Assembly (NCBI GenBank): GCA_965243605.1
Contig: CBDEVQ010000028.1
Coordinates: forward strand, 1 to 64,000
Length of the DNA stretch: 64,000 nt
Source: JBMYYR01 sp965243605
GTDB lineage: Bacteria > Bacteroidota > Bacteroidia > Flavobacteriales > CAJXXR01
Direction of reading: 5' to 3'
In this document: positions 8,906 through 17,711 of the stretch, in pieces
How positions within the stretch are numbered: the stretch's first letter is position 1
Layout of the letters: the number at the start of each line of letters is the position of its first letter
Notes under the pieces: model-generated
What the model saw: only the letters and a program-made list of their open reading frames with translations
Told to the model about the DNA's origin: nothing
Database searches by the model: none
Made by a program: the position numbers and the translations under genes

Positions 8906-9427
8906 ATGTACGGAAAATTTAATCGCGAAATTAAAATCGCCTTGGCAGTTCTTTTATTTGCAACTTCTATTTGGCAATTTATTCAAGGTAATATCGGAAA
9001 TGGTATCTTCCTAATTCTTTTAGCAGCTATTCCTGTATTCTTAATTTTCTTTAACGAATTTATTATTATGACGTTATTGCAAATGAGAAAACAAGATATG
9101 ACTAAGGCTGAGCATTACCTTAATAAAATTACTCATCCAGAGAAGTTAGTTAAGAAACAACATGCTTACTTCTACTTCTTAAAAGGGAACATGGCTTCTC
9201 AGCATAATATTAACGTCGCAGAAAAACACTTTAAGCAAGCTCAAAAAATTGGACTTTCGTCTAATCAAGATTTAGCTATGGTTAAATTAAGTTTAGCTGG
9301 TGTTGCTATGCACAGGCGTCGTAAACAAGAGGCTCAAAGACTTTTAACTGAAGCTAAAAAATTAGATGAAAAGAATATGTTTGATGAGCAAATCAAAATG
9401 TTTAAGCAGCAACTTAAAAGAATTTAA
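8906..9427 (+). CDS. Membrane protein with DUF2892-like N-terminus and TPR-like C-terminus
   Basis: Not a gene of known function. Two hydrophobic helices (about residues 9-28 and 32-56) are followed by a cytosolic helical region whose alternating pattern (AEHYLNKIT, YFYFLKGNMA, AEKHFKQAQKIG, AGVAMHRRRKQEAQRLLTEAKKL) looks like two to three TPR units. Similar small proteins are conserved in Flavobacteriia. It sits alone between two terminator or promoter regions. A scaffold role at the inner membrane is only a guess. Confidence 0.65.
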   Translation: MYGKFNREIKIALAVLLFATSIWQFIQGNIGNGIFLILLAAIPVFLIFFNEFIIMTLLQMRKQDMTKAEHYLNKITHPEKLVKKQHAYFYFLKGNMASQHNINVAEKHFKQAQKIGLSSNQDLAMVKLSLAGVAMHRRRKQEAQRLLTEAKKLDEKNMFDEQIKMFKQQLKRI

Positions 9428-9504
9428 TTAAATTGTGTGAAATTGCATATATCATGTAATTATATGACCTAAACATAGACTAACTTTGATAAAAATAAAA
9501 TCTT

Positions 9505-10050
9505 ATGAAAAATCTTGCCTTTTTATTTGCCATTACAATGATGATTGCATCTTGTGGAGCAAATGACACTAATAACGAACCAAAGACTAATAAAGTTGAA
9601 ACTTCTACACCAATTAAGGTAGAACAACCTAAAAAGCAAAACGTTCGTGAAGCACAACCTACTGAAACTACTAGCGAATCTGGAGTTGTTTGGGTAACGG
9701 ATGTACAAACTGCATTTAAATTATCTAAAAAAACGAAAAAGCCCGTTTTTGCTTTTTTCACAGGTAAAAAATGGTGTGGATGGTGTAAGCGTTTAGTAGC
9801 ACAAGTATTAAGCAAGCCTGAATTTGCTAAATATGCTAATGATAATTTCATTATGTTAGAATTAGATTTCCCTCGTAGAGATCGTTCTAAAGTAACACCA
9901 GAAATGGTTCAATTACAAAGACAGTTTAACGTTAAAGGTTACCCTACAGTTTTACTGTTAGATCATAAAAAGAATGTACTAGGACGTACTGGATATCAAA
10001 GTATGACTCCAGCTCAATACATTCAACATTTAGAAAGTTTCATGAAATAA
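9505..10050 (+). CDS. Thioredoxin-family lipoprotein
   Basis: Predicted periplasmic lipoprotein (lipobox IASC at about residue 14-17) with a Lys/Thr-rich spacer, then a thioredoxin fold from about residue 55. The active site is WCGWCKRL (CxxC with Gly-Trp). The cis-Pro loop is NVKGYPTVLLLD. A reductase or isomerase role for envelope disulfides is inferred from the family (DsbD-gamma or thioredoxin_7-like). The TAACTTTG at 9481-9488 fits a -7 element 17 nt before the ATG. The gene ends 20 nt before a strong bidirectional terminator. Confidence 0.85.
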   Translation: MKNLAFLFAITMMIASCGANDTNNEPKTNKVETSTPIKVEQPKKQNVREAQPTETTSESGVVWVTDVQTAFKLSKKTKKPVFAFFTGKKWCGWCKRLVAQVLSKPEFAKYANDNFIMLELDFPRRDRSKVTPEMVQLQRQFNVKGYPTVLLLDHKKNVLGRTGYQSMTPAQYIQHLESFMK

Positions 10051-10070
10051 TTTAAATGAATTTTTCATAA

Positions 10071-10110
10071 AAAAAACCTCTTTAGAAATTAATTTCTAAA
10101 GAGGTTTTTT
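10071..10110. terminator. Bidirectional terminator between convergent genes
   Basis: A perfect 20-bp inverted repeat (AAAAAACCTCTTTAGAAATT and its complement, with no separate loop) lies between the convergent thioredoxin-like and PhnA-like genes, with T runs on both strands. Confidence 0.9.
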
Positions 10111-10114
10111 TTAT

Positions 10115-10684
10115 TTATTTTGATTTCTTTACATATTCTGTAATGATAACAACATCTTGTCCTTCTACCTTACCTTCTATGTAATTTGCATTGTTAGGAT
10201 CCAGTCGAATTCTTCTTACATGGGTTCCTTGCTTTGCTTTAAAACTTCCAGCACCTTTTACCTGAAGGTCTTTTATTAGAGTAACAGAATCACCATTTTC
10301 TAATACATGACCATTCGCATCTCTATGCACAATTTTCTCTGCTGGTTTCCAAGACGCCCATTCCGTTGTCTTTTCATCCATATACATCATATCGATTAAG
10401 CTTTGAGCCCAATTTTCAGAATCAAATTTATTTAACATTCGATAAGCCATAACTTGAACTGAAGGAACTTCACTCCACATGCTCTCATTTAAACAACGCC
10501 AGTGGTTAGAATCTAATTCTATGTCTTCATTGATCTGATCACGACAAGTAGAACATGTTGCAACCTGATTTTGGGCAATTTCTTCTGTTTGCGGGGCTAC
10601 TAGATAGGCCTCTAATCCAACAGTAGAAGAACATAATTCACACTTTGATCCACTTCTTTCATCTAACTCACGTAGTAAACTCAT
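10115..10684 (-). CDS. PhnA/YjdM-family zinc-ribbon protein
   Basis: Small cytosolic protein of the PhnA (YjdM) family. Two CxxC pairs (KCELCSS at about 14-17 and ATCSTCRDQ at about 43-46) form a zinc ribbon. The C-terminal PhnA domain reads GDSVTLIKDLQVKGAGSFKAKQGTHV...IRLD. Despite the family name, a role in phosphonate use is not established for these homologues and no phn genes are nearby. The length of 189 is normal for the long flavobacterial form. Confidence 0.85.
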   Translation of the reverse strand: MSLLRELDERSGSKCELCSSTVGLEAYLVAPQTEEIAQNQVATCSTCRDQINEDIELDSNHWRCLNESMWSEVPSVQVMAYRMLNKFDSENWAQSLIDMMYMDEKTTEWASWKPAEKIVHRDANGHVLENGDSVTLIKDLQVKGAGSFKAKQGTHVRRIRLDPNNANYIEGKVEGQDVVIITEYVKKSK

Positions 10685-10753
10685 CGTTTTAATTTAATTG
10701 TATTTTATAAAATACAAAGATAAAGTTATTTTATGGTTTCCCTATAAAACAAC

Positions 10754-10783
10754 AATCCCATTGTTTCATGAAACAATGGGATT
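10754..10783 (-). terminator. Terminator hairpin downstream of the RCC1-like gene
   Basis: A perfect 15-bp inverted repeat (AATCCCATTGTTTCA and complement) follows the minus-strand gene ending at 10818. Its T tract is only moderately U-rich (GTTGTTTTAT). Confidence 0.65.
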
Positions 10784-10817
10784 TAAATATCTATTTTTCT
10801 AGTCATTTTCTTTTACA

Positions 10818-12188
10818 TTACCAATTTAGTTCTACACCATTTGGAATTGCAGCTGTATTTAAATTTAAATCCTGCATTACATTTTGTGATGCATTAAAAT
10901 CGCCTAAATGGGCTTGAGTACTTGTTCCTACTTTAAAACCATAATAATGAACACTACTATCACTTGTTTGCTTTAGTTTAACCATTACCCAATCTGAGTT
11001 AATATTATTAACAAGTACATCTTCAATTTCAAATCCTACTGGTGCATCTACTTCTGTAGCTCCAGACATATCTGACGGGAAATTTTTATAATAAACCGTA
11101 CTCGCTGTAACGATATATAAATTATTATCACTTCCATCTGTAGTTTTCTTGATAATAGGATCAGTAATAGCCGAAATATCAACAGTTTGTTTTGTCGTTA
11201 TATTATTCAGCAAATGCAATCCATCATTATCTTCAACCATAATCATATTACGCCCAACACGTACTTTAGAAATTGCATTAAATGTTTCTGCATGTGCTGT
11301 CCAAGCTCCAGGAGAAGTTGTTCCCCAAGCTGTAGAACCTGTTACATAAACCTTTGTTTGAGATGCTATACTTAAATAATGAAAGGACCCTCCTACACTA
11401 ACAATATTAGACGTTAGTACGCCTGAAGGAAGAGAAACTTCTTGAGGAAATACTCCTGCCCAAGCTCCAAAATAACTATCGGAATTATATCCCCACAAAT
11501 AGGCTTTATCATCTTCTCCAATAGCAATACTACCACCTTCACTAGATCCTAACAAAATTGCTTTTGTATCCGATGCTCCTAATTGAATCTTTGTAAATTC
11601 GTTAGGATCACCCGTATTTCCTGCGCCTTTATTCGATAACCCTGCACCATATACATATCCATCTATCGATAAGGCTATTGCAGACCCATGATGAGCCGAT
11701 ACAGATTGAATAAAACTAATATTACCTGGATTTGCAAATGGTGTTGGTTCTTTAGGCTTACCAGTCGTATTGTTTATTCCAATTCCTAAAGCCCTATTAT
11801 TCGAAGGACTTTCATCTCCCCATGAATATAAGTTACCATCACTCCCTAATACAACAACAAAATCATTTGCATTTGCAGTTACTTGAGAAGCTCCTGCAAC
11901 AACATCTTCACGTGTAGTACATTCGGGTACGTTTTCCCATTGTTCTCCATTATAAAATGTAAGACTACTTCCAGATAAACAACAATTTGTACAATATAAC
12001 ATTAATCCTTCTGCAGGATCTGTAATATTATCTCTTTCACTGGCTGTTAATCTCGGTATTAAAAAACCTTTTGTGGAACTTTCTACATCTAAAATAGAGG
12101 CTGGATTTGGAGATGTTGTTCCAATTCCTACTTGCGCATTTAATGCAAAAGTCTGGAATAAAATAAAAAATAGAATTATTAATCGCAT
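10818..12188 (-). CDS. Secreted protein with GIGTTSP motif and RCC1-like repeats
   Basis: The best start is the ATG at 12186-12188 (MRLIILFFILFQTFALNAQ, a signal peptide); an upstream in-frame ATG at 12308 would put 40 unlikely residues ahead of it. The mature N-terminus has the VGIGTTSPNPASILDVESSTKG signature found on many Bacteroidota surface and tail-fibre-like proteins, followed by LIPRLTASERDNI and a Cys-rich YCTNCC. Then at least four RCC1-like blades appear (SDGNLYSWGDES, IDGYVYGAGLSN, EDDKAYLWGYN, SQTKVYVTGST), suggesting a beta-propeller. There is no clear T9SS C-terminal domain. Function unknown; probably surface or extracellular. Confidence 0.65.
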   Translation of the reverse strand: MRLIILFFILFQTFALNAQVGIGTTSPNPASILDVESSTKGFLIPRLTASERDNITDPAEGLMLYCTNCCLSGSSLTFYNGEQWENVPECTTREDVVAGASQVTANANDFVVVLGSDGNLYSWGDESPSNNRALGIGINNTTGKPKEPTPFANPGNISFIQSVSAHHGSAIALSIDGYVYGAGLSNKGAGNTGDPNEFTKIQLGASDTKAILLGSSEGGSIAIGEDDKAYLWGYNSDSYFGAWAGVFPQEVSLPSGVLTSNIVSVGGSFHYLSIASQTKVYVTGSTAWGTTSPGAWTAHAETFNAISKVRVGRNMIMVEDNDGLHLLNNITTKQTVDISAITDPIIKKTTDGSDNNLYIVTASTVYYKNFPSDMSGATEVDAPVGFEIEDVLVNNINSDWVMVKLKQTSDSSVHYYGFKVGTSTQAHLGDFNASQNVMQDLNLNTAAIPNGVELNW

Positions 12189-12288
12189 TGTATAATTGTT
12201 TATAAATATGGGTAAAAATAAAAAAATTATAATTACAGAGTTTGTTTTAAAGCACTTACTTAATATAAATTTCAATAATTCATTAAAA

Positions 12289-12330
12289 AAAAAGAGTTTA
12301 TTTGCCATTAATGGTAAATAAACTCTTTTT
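12289..12330 (-). terminator. Terminator after the 705-residue T9SS protein
   Basis: A near-perfect 21-bp inverted repeat (one mismatch) ending in T runs on both sides lies directly downstream of the stop at 12357. Confidence 0.8.
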
Positions 12331-12356
12331 AATTCTAATACAATTAGTCTTTATCT

Positions 12357-14474
12357 CTAATTATATTTTATAACCTTTTCTTTAATGATCTCTTTTCCAT
12401 TGGCTTTCACTTTAACAATGTATACACCTGCTTCAAGTGGTTCAAGAGAAAACATCAATTCATTAACTCCTTCTTTTGCATTTAACTTGAGTACATTATC
12501 AATTAAATTTCCTTTCAAATCAAAAACAGATGCTTCAATTTTTGATTGTTTTTCAACTTTAAATTGAACAACAAAATTATTCATAAATGGATTTGGAAAT
12601 ACTGTATTTCCCCCTGGATATTCAGCTTGTTTAGTATGTATTATAGATTCAACCATACATCCTCTATCATCGGTAACCTGAACAATAACACTATCATCTG
12701 AACAAAGAGCAGGTGATACATTAGTTGTATAGCTCGGGTAATTATCCCAATTATACGTATAAGGTGCTATTCCTCCAGAAGGGATTACTTCTATTGTTTG
12801 TTCACATAATCCACTTGAATTAGAATAGTTTAATGAAACACTTAACATAGATGTATCTGGACTCATAATTTCATTATGCCATCCTGTATTTCTTTTATCT
12901 GCATTACCAAAATACCCAAATGAATATACTTTCCCTGGTTCGTTATATTTCCTTTGAAGTCCAAAATAATCTCCCCATCGTTCATTACCTCCATCTGTTC
13001 TATCTACATAACTCTCTCCTTTCTTCAATTCTATTACATCGGAATATTCTCTATCGTTATTAACATATACACAAGAAATTCCTGGGTAATCTGTTAACGA
13101 TGTATGATTAAAGGCAATAATCACTTCATTATCACATTCCTCGTTTCCTGTCCAAGCTATATTAGGATAACCAAAATCTCTAATGCTATCACCTATTAAA
13201 CGTGCCGTAATTTCAGGCTCGTCTAAGTTTGTTAAGACCCCATGATAAATTGCAGAAAACCCTGTGGATGGATTTATCGAATTCGATACAAACTGAATTT
13301 CGTCTCCATGCTTAATGGCAGCCAAAACTCGTGCATCATTCGTTTGTAAACCATCGGTTGGTAATGTAACGTCTGTATCTTCTTGTCTTCCATTTGGAGG
13401 CACTCCATAAGACAGATTCGATATTCCTAAATTTACGTTTAACTCTTGTGTGTCATCAGATAAATGCCCTTCAATATCCATGACGAAGATGGTGTCATTC
13501 GTTATATCAAAATTTCTATTAGATAACAAATATTGTTTATCTACAACTCCATTTGCACCTCTTACAACATGTAAATTCCTAATATATTTCCCTTTATACG
13601 TTATTTCACTATATAACTTAGAATCTAAATCTACCTCACTACTGTATCCTGTAGATTTATCAATCTGCCAAATCACAGATCGATCAAATCCTACTTGCCA
13701 ACTTACATCAGGAACTATAAGATTACCCGTTATAAATAAATCATTTTTAGTTATGGATATAGCTGGAAAATCAGTCCATCTGTTATTATCTAAAGGGTTT
13801 CCTGGTACCTCATAAACATTCCAATCGTCATTTGGATCATTGGATGTAGAAAAACAAACAATAATTTTATTTGTTGCTGGTGATGAATTCTTTAAAAATA
13901 CGAGTATGAATCGATCGGCTTCTTCATCATAAATAAGTTTCGGATCATAATAGTAATCTCCAATACTTGTCGCTCCACCAGCCATTGAAGATAAACTCAT
14001 CTTTTGGTTTTCGAAAGCGGTTGTATCTGTATTTAAATCATAGGCATATATCGACCTATTTAAAGCAGATAGTACAATACCATTATTAGATACAGCTAGT
14101 GTATTGTCATTCGGACGTCCTCCAATAATTTCTCGTTTAATACCAGAGTTTGTATAATAATGCAATCCATACTCTCGTCCTAACTTAGGGTTACTAGCTT
14201 TTGCTTTTTTGTATTCTTGTGTACTTTTTTTAATAGGAAATTGAGCTCTCGACTTAATCTTTTGTCTTAATAAAAAGGATTTTGCAGATGTTCCTCCTGG
14301 TGTTGGAGCTTCAATGTTTTTTAAATACGGACTATAAGATTTCTCAACATGTCTAGGTGAAACTGTTGCTTTTTGCTTTATAGTAAACGTTTTTGATTTG
14401 TATTCTGTATCTGTTTGTCCATTACTATACGACAACATACTCATACAAATTCCAAGTGTAATAATGTACTTCAC
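12357..14474 (-). CDS. Secreted T9SS type A sorting-domain protein, beta-propeller-like
   Basis: Signal peptide MKYIITLGICMSMLSYSNGQ. The middle (about residues 100-530) has repeated blade-like segments with Asp-rich turns (YDPKLIYDEEADRFILVFL, NRWTDFPAISITKNDLFITGN, NIAWTGNEECDNEVIIAFNH), like sialidase or propeller folds of unknown substrate. Then an SprB/PKD-like Cys-containing repeat (YSNSSGLCEQTIEVIPSGGIAPYTY, about 560-620), and a C-terminal T9SS type A sorting domain beginning VFPNPFMNNFVV and ending EKVIKYN. It would be exported through the outer membrane and anchored or released. The gene is 109 nt downstream of the di-haem gene; whether it belongs to that operon is unclear. Confidence 0.75.
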   Translation of the reverse strand: MKYIITLGICMSMLSYSNGQTDTEYKSKTFTIKQKATVSPRHVEKSYSPYLKNIEAPTPGGTSAKSFLLRQKIKSRAQFPIKKSTQEYKKAKASNPKLGREYGLHYYTNSGIKREIIGGRPNDNTLAVSNNGIVLSALNRSIYAYDLNTDTTAFENQKMSLSSMAGGATSIGDYYYDPKLIYDEEADRFILVFLKNSSPATNKIIVCFSTSNDPNDDWNVYEVPGNPLDNNRWTDFPAISITKNDLFITGNLIVPDVSWQVGFDRSVIWQIDKSTGYSSEVDLDSKLYSEITYKGKYIRNLHVVRGANGVVDKQYLLSNRNFDITNDTIFVMDIEGHLSDDTQELNVNLGISNLSYGVPPNGRQEDTDVTLPTDGLQTNDARVLAAIKHGDEIQFVSNSINPSTGFSAIYHGVLTNLDEPEITARLIGDSIRDFGYPNIAWTGNEECDNEVIIAFNHTSLTDYPGISCVYVNNDREYSDVIELKKGESYVDRTDGGNERWGDYFGLQRKYNEPGKVYSFGYFGNADKRNTGWHNEIMSPDTSMLSVSLNYSNSSGLCEQTIEVIPSGGIAPYTYNWDNYPSYTTNVSPALCSDDSVIVQVTDDRGCMVESIIHTKQAEYPGGNTVFPNPFMNNFVVQFKVEKQSKIEASVFDLKGNLIDNVLKLNAKEGVNELMFSLEPLEAGVYIVKVKANGKEIIKEKVIKYN

Positions 14475-14583
14475 GTGAATCTAGGATTTATTTAATCCCG
14501 AAGTTACAATTATTTACAGATATCTTAATAACAGTCAATTAATTTAATATAATTTGTTGTAGATGATCTTCTAAATCTTGCTT

Positions 14584-15606
14584 TTATGAATGTGGTTGAA
14601 ATAAAGGATTATTTATGAATTCCCAATCTGTTAACGTTTTTAAAAACGCTTCTAAATCTATTTTTTCTTGATTGGTTAAATTTAAAGGTATTATACTAGG
14701 GTTTTTATTCTGGTGATTTTTACCTCCAGAATTATAATGCTCAATCACTTCAACTAAAGTGTTAAAGGACCCATCATGCATATAGGGTGCTGTTAATTCA
14801 ATATTTCTTAAGGTAGGCACTTTAAACTTAGCTTCATCGGACTCGAGGCCAGTAAAATGTATTCTTCCTTCATCTGGATACTCCTCATATAAACCATTGT
14901 TTTCAAAGGCATAATTGGTTAATTGAAATCCACTATGACATGAACTACATTTCGCTTTATCTCCTAAAAAAAGCTCCATTCCTCTTTTCTCACTTTCTGT
15001 AAAAGTGGACTTCTTATTTTGATAATAATATTGGTCAAACTTACTATTACCAGATATTAATGTTCTTTGAAAATTACTAATTGCACGTGTTATTACATAA
15101 GGATCTGGAATTCTATCGTATGCTTTTTGACTTAATTCAACATACTTTTCATTCTTATTTAGTGCATTGGCTATACTTACAATGTTATGATTAAATTCAT
15201 TATGTTCTTGAATAGGCACCAATATTTGCATTTCTAATGTTGGTACACTTCCTTCAAACAATACATATGGTAAATACGCAACATTTACTAAAGTTGGAGC
15301 ATTTCGTTTACCTGGCCTATCAAAAACCCCAGGTGTTGTGGTTTTATTATCAGCAAAAGCAAATTCTTGTTTATGGCAAGAGGCACAGCTTAATGATGAA
15401 TCTACAGATAATATAGGATCATAAAACAATTGCTTTCCTAAATCCCATCTTGCTTTGGTGTATGTATTCCCTTCAGGATAAACAATGTCTGTAAATCCTG
15501 CAGGAGTGGTTAAATCAATACCCATTTCTTCTTTAGATGAAGAGCACGATGTTAAAAGTATCCCTATCAGGGATAATACAATTATATGTATAGGGATACG
15601 TATCAT
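14584..15606 (-). CDS. Di-haem cytochrome c peroxidase / MauG / MbnH-family lipoprotein (second copy)
   Basis: Predicted periplasmic or surface lipoprotein (lipobox LTSC) of the bacterial di-haem peroxidase/MauG family. Two CxxCH haem sites are visible: CASCHKQEF (about residue 75) and CSSCHSGFQ (about 220). The signature YMHDGSFNTLVEVIEHYNSGG follows, and the C-terminus has the FLKTLTD motif. The length of 340 is normal. The start is 1 nt downstream of the preceding di-haem gene, and an MbnP-like gene is two genes upstream. In methanotrophs MbnH oxidises a Trp of MbnP to kynurenine, so a protein-modifying oxidase is as likely as a simple peroxidase. That assignment is inference from context. 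Confidence 0.8.
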   Translation of the reverse strand: MIRIPIHIIVLSLIGILLTSCSSSKEEMGIDLTTPAGFTDIVYPEGNTYTKARWDLGKQLFYDPILSVDSSLSCASCHKQEFAFADNKTTTPGVFDRPGKRNAPTLVNVAYLPYVLFEGSVPTLEMQILVPIQEHNEFNHNIVSIANALNKNEKYVELSQKAYDRIPDPYVITRAISNFQRTLISGNSKFDQYYYQNKKSTFTESEKRGMELFLGDKAKCSSCHSGFQLTNYAFENNGLYEEYPDEGRIHFTGLESDEAKFKVPTLRNIELTAPYMHDGSFNTLVEVIEHYNSGGKNHQNKNPSIIPLNLTNQEKIDLEAFLKTLTDWEFINNPLFQPHS

Positions 15607-15607
15607 A

Positions 15608-16687
15608 TTAAAATGGGTCTGAATAATCAGAGTTAGTCATTAATACTTCATCTGTTAACGTTTTTAAAAACGCAACCAAATCTTGTTTATCTTGTTCCGT
15701 TAAAAACAATCCATTTTCCTCAGTATCTGCAATAGCAGGATTTACACTTGGAGATAATTTTATACCACTATTATAATGATCAATTACTTCTTCCAATGTT
15801 TCAAACCTTCCATCATGCATATATGGAGGTGTTAATGCAATATTTCTTAACGAAGTTACTTTAAATTTGGCTCTATCCATAGTATTAGATGTTACTTTTT
15901 CTCGGCCAATATCGGTTTGGTCGGATAAATTATCTAATCCATTATTCATGTATTCATTATTTTCAAAATTAAATCCTGAATGACAATGTGCACAGTCTGC
16001 CCCAGATATTTCAGGAAAGAATTTATTATACTCGGTAAAGAATAACTGACGCCCTCGCTCTTCTGCATCTGATAACGTTATTTCGTTTCTTTTATATCGA
16101 TCATACTTACTATCAATAGAAATAATAGAATTCATGAACTGTTCTAAAGCCAATGAAATATTTAACTCTGTTATTACTTTAGATCCAAAAACTGTATTAA
16201 ATCGATCTGTATACCCTGGTAATTCAGTTATTTTACCAATTACATTTTCAAGCGTTTCATTCATCTCTAATGGATCCTGAATAGGTAATAATGACTGATC
16301 TCTTAATAAGTGAGCTCTTCCATCCCAAAAGAATTCATTGGTATTCCATGCCATATTAAAAATGGCCATAGCTTGTCTTCCTCCAGGTTCTCCTTCTACT
16401 CCTATAGAAAACTTATTTGTATCCGAAAATGCCGTTGATTGGTTATGACAAGAAGCACATGACATACTTCCATCTTTACTTAATGCTTTTTCATAAAATA
16501 AGCGACGACCTAGCTCTACACCTTCTTCCGTTAGTAAATTATCATCCGGAAAAGTAGGTGATGGTAATCCTTTAAAATCAAATGTCACAGGGGTTAACTC
16601 CGTCATACTATCGTCATCTGATGAACACGACAATGCGAGTAAACCTATCGCTACGATAGATATACCTTTTAAAATATCATATTTCAT
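15608..16687 (-). CDS. Di-haem cytochrome c peroxidase / MauG / MbnH-family lipoprotein (first copy)
   Basis: Lipoprotein (ALSC lipobox) followed by an acidic spacer, then the two-domain di-haem fold: first haem CASCHNQSTAF (about residue 80), second haem CAHCHSGFNF (about 237), and YMHDGRFETLEEVIDHYNSG near residue 310. The length is 359. It is clearly paralogous to the next gene, from which it is separated by 1 nt, and begins 7 nt after the MbnP-like gene. Tandem paralogues may act on different sites or form a heteromer. The link to MbnP is inferred from gene order and family knowledge. Confidence 0.82.
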   Translation of the reverse strand: MKYDILKGISIVAIGLLALSCSSDDDSMTELTPVTFDFKGLPSPTFPDDNLLTEEGVELGRRLFYEKALSKDGSMSCASCHNQSTAFSDTNKFSIGVEGEPGGRQAMAIFNMAWNTNEFFWDGRAHLLRDQSLLPIQDPLEMNETLENVIGKITELPGYTDRFNTVFGSKVITELNISLALEQFMNSIISIDSKYDRYKRNEITLSDAEERGRQLFFTEYNKFFPEISGADCAHCHSGFNFENNEYMNNGLDNLSDQTDIGREKVTSNTMDRAKFKVTSLRNIALTPPYMHDGRFETLEEVIDHYNSGIKLSPSVNPAIADTEENGLFLTEQDKQDLVAFLKTLTDEVLMTNSDYSDPF

Positions 16688-16694
16688 TTATGAC

Positions 16695-17657
16695 TTATTT
16701 ATTAACGATAAACGATTGTTTTGCTATTGAGTGAGACGCCGATTGAATTTCAATAAAATAAACACCATTACTAAATTCAAGTGTTGAAATTGGCTGATCT
16801 TTACTCCATTTATCTTGTTTAATAATTCGCCCTAATTGATCTACAATTTTATAAGTCGTTGCGGAATTAATGTTTGCTGATAAATTGACTTTAAACGCAT
16901 CCGATACAGGATTAGGATATAATGTAATCTCTACACTTGCATTTTCTTCAATAGAAACTGGTGCCGAAATACTCTCTGTAAAAATAGATGTATTAAAGTT
17001 ATCTATTAGCTGAATACACTCTGGATATGATTCTCCATGTTTAATTGGTCCATTACTAACAGGAATATTATTAAAAGCATTATAGTAATCTGCATCTAAA
17101 GCCACTGTTAATATAGACCCCGAATTTACTCCACTGGTTACAACCGTTTGTTTATGGAAATTAGCATCTCCTAAAGCATGAAATTGATAACTTGTTCCAA
17201 GATTCATTCCTGAATTCCCTTCTAAGGCGATAAATCTATAACCTGAAGCCCATCCCCAATGCATCGATGGTATTTTTGGTGCTAAAGCATGTGTAGCGTC
17301 AAATAATGCTGGATCATCATGATTTACATCTGCAGTAACTCCAATAGCAAATTCTATAGATTCTAAATTGGTAATTGGAAAATTCCCTAACGATACATTT
17401 GTTCCAACTTCAGCATTTACTAAAACATAAGCATCTGGAACAACGGTTACTTGTCCACCATCATGTGTTAACGAAACATCAGAAATATAATATTCTAATC
17501 TTATAATATCCATTTCTTCCTGACTACTATTTGTCAAGGTTGTATTAAGCTCAAATGGATTAGAATTAAACAAATGATTAATGCTAAATCTAACATCTGT
17601 TTGAGCTTGTAAAAGTGATGTAAATAATATACCTAAAGTTAATACTGTCTTTTTCAT
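16695..17657 (-). CDS. MbnP-like copper-associated protein with T9SS sorting domain
   Basis: Signal peptide MKKTVLTLGILFTSLLQAQ. Residues about 20-225 match the MbnP (methanobactin-associated, CorA-like) family: FSINHLFNSNPFEL, LEYYISDVSLTHDGG, FAIGVTADVNHDDPA, and the hallmark PSMHWGWASGYRFIALEG containing the Trp pair. In characterised members one Trp is converted to kynurenine by MbnH and contributes to Cu(I) binding. Residues about 240-320 are a T9SS type A domain (LYPNPVSDAFKVNL...QSFIVNK), so this protein should reach the cell surface. The copper role is inferred from family and neighbours. Confidence 0.75.
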   Translation of the reverse strand: MKKTVLTLGILFTSLLQAQTDVRFSINHLFNSNPFELNTTLTNSSQEEMDIIRLEYYISDVSLTHDGGQVTVVPDAYVLVNAEVGTNVSLGNFPITNLESIEFAIGVTADVNHDDPALFDATHALAPKIPSMHWGWASGYRFIALEGNSGMNLGTSYQFHALGDANFHKQTVVTSGVNSGSILTVALDADYYNAFNNIPVSNGPIKHGESYPECIQLIDNFNTSIFTESISAPVSIEENASVEITLYPNPVSDAFKVNLSANINSATTYKIVDQLGRIIKQDKWSKDQPISTLEFSNGVYFIEIQSASHSIAKQSFIVNK

Positions 17658-17711
17658 AGTTTGTGTCTTTTTGTTAATTGTAATTTTTGATATCTAAGAA
17701 AAAAACACATT

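Noticed and set aside
10115..10684. Phosphonate degradation gene
   Set aside because: The PhnA family name is historical; there are no phosphonate-use genes nearby and the protein is a zinc-ribbon of unclear role.
12189..12308. N-terminal extension of the RCC1-like protein from ATG 12308
   Set aside because: It would place 40 residues ahead of a typical signal peptide and overlaps the terminator of the upstream gene; the ATG at 12188 is preferred.
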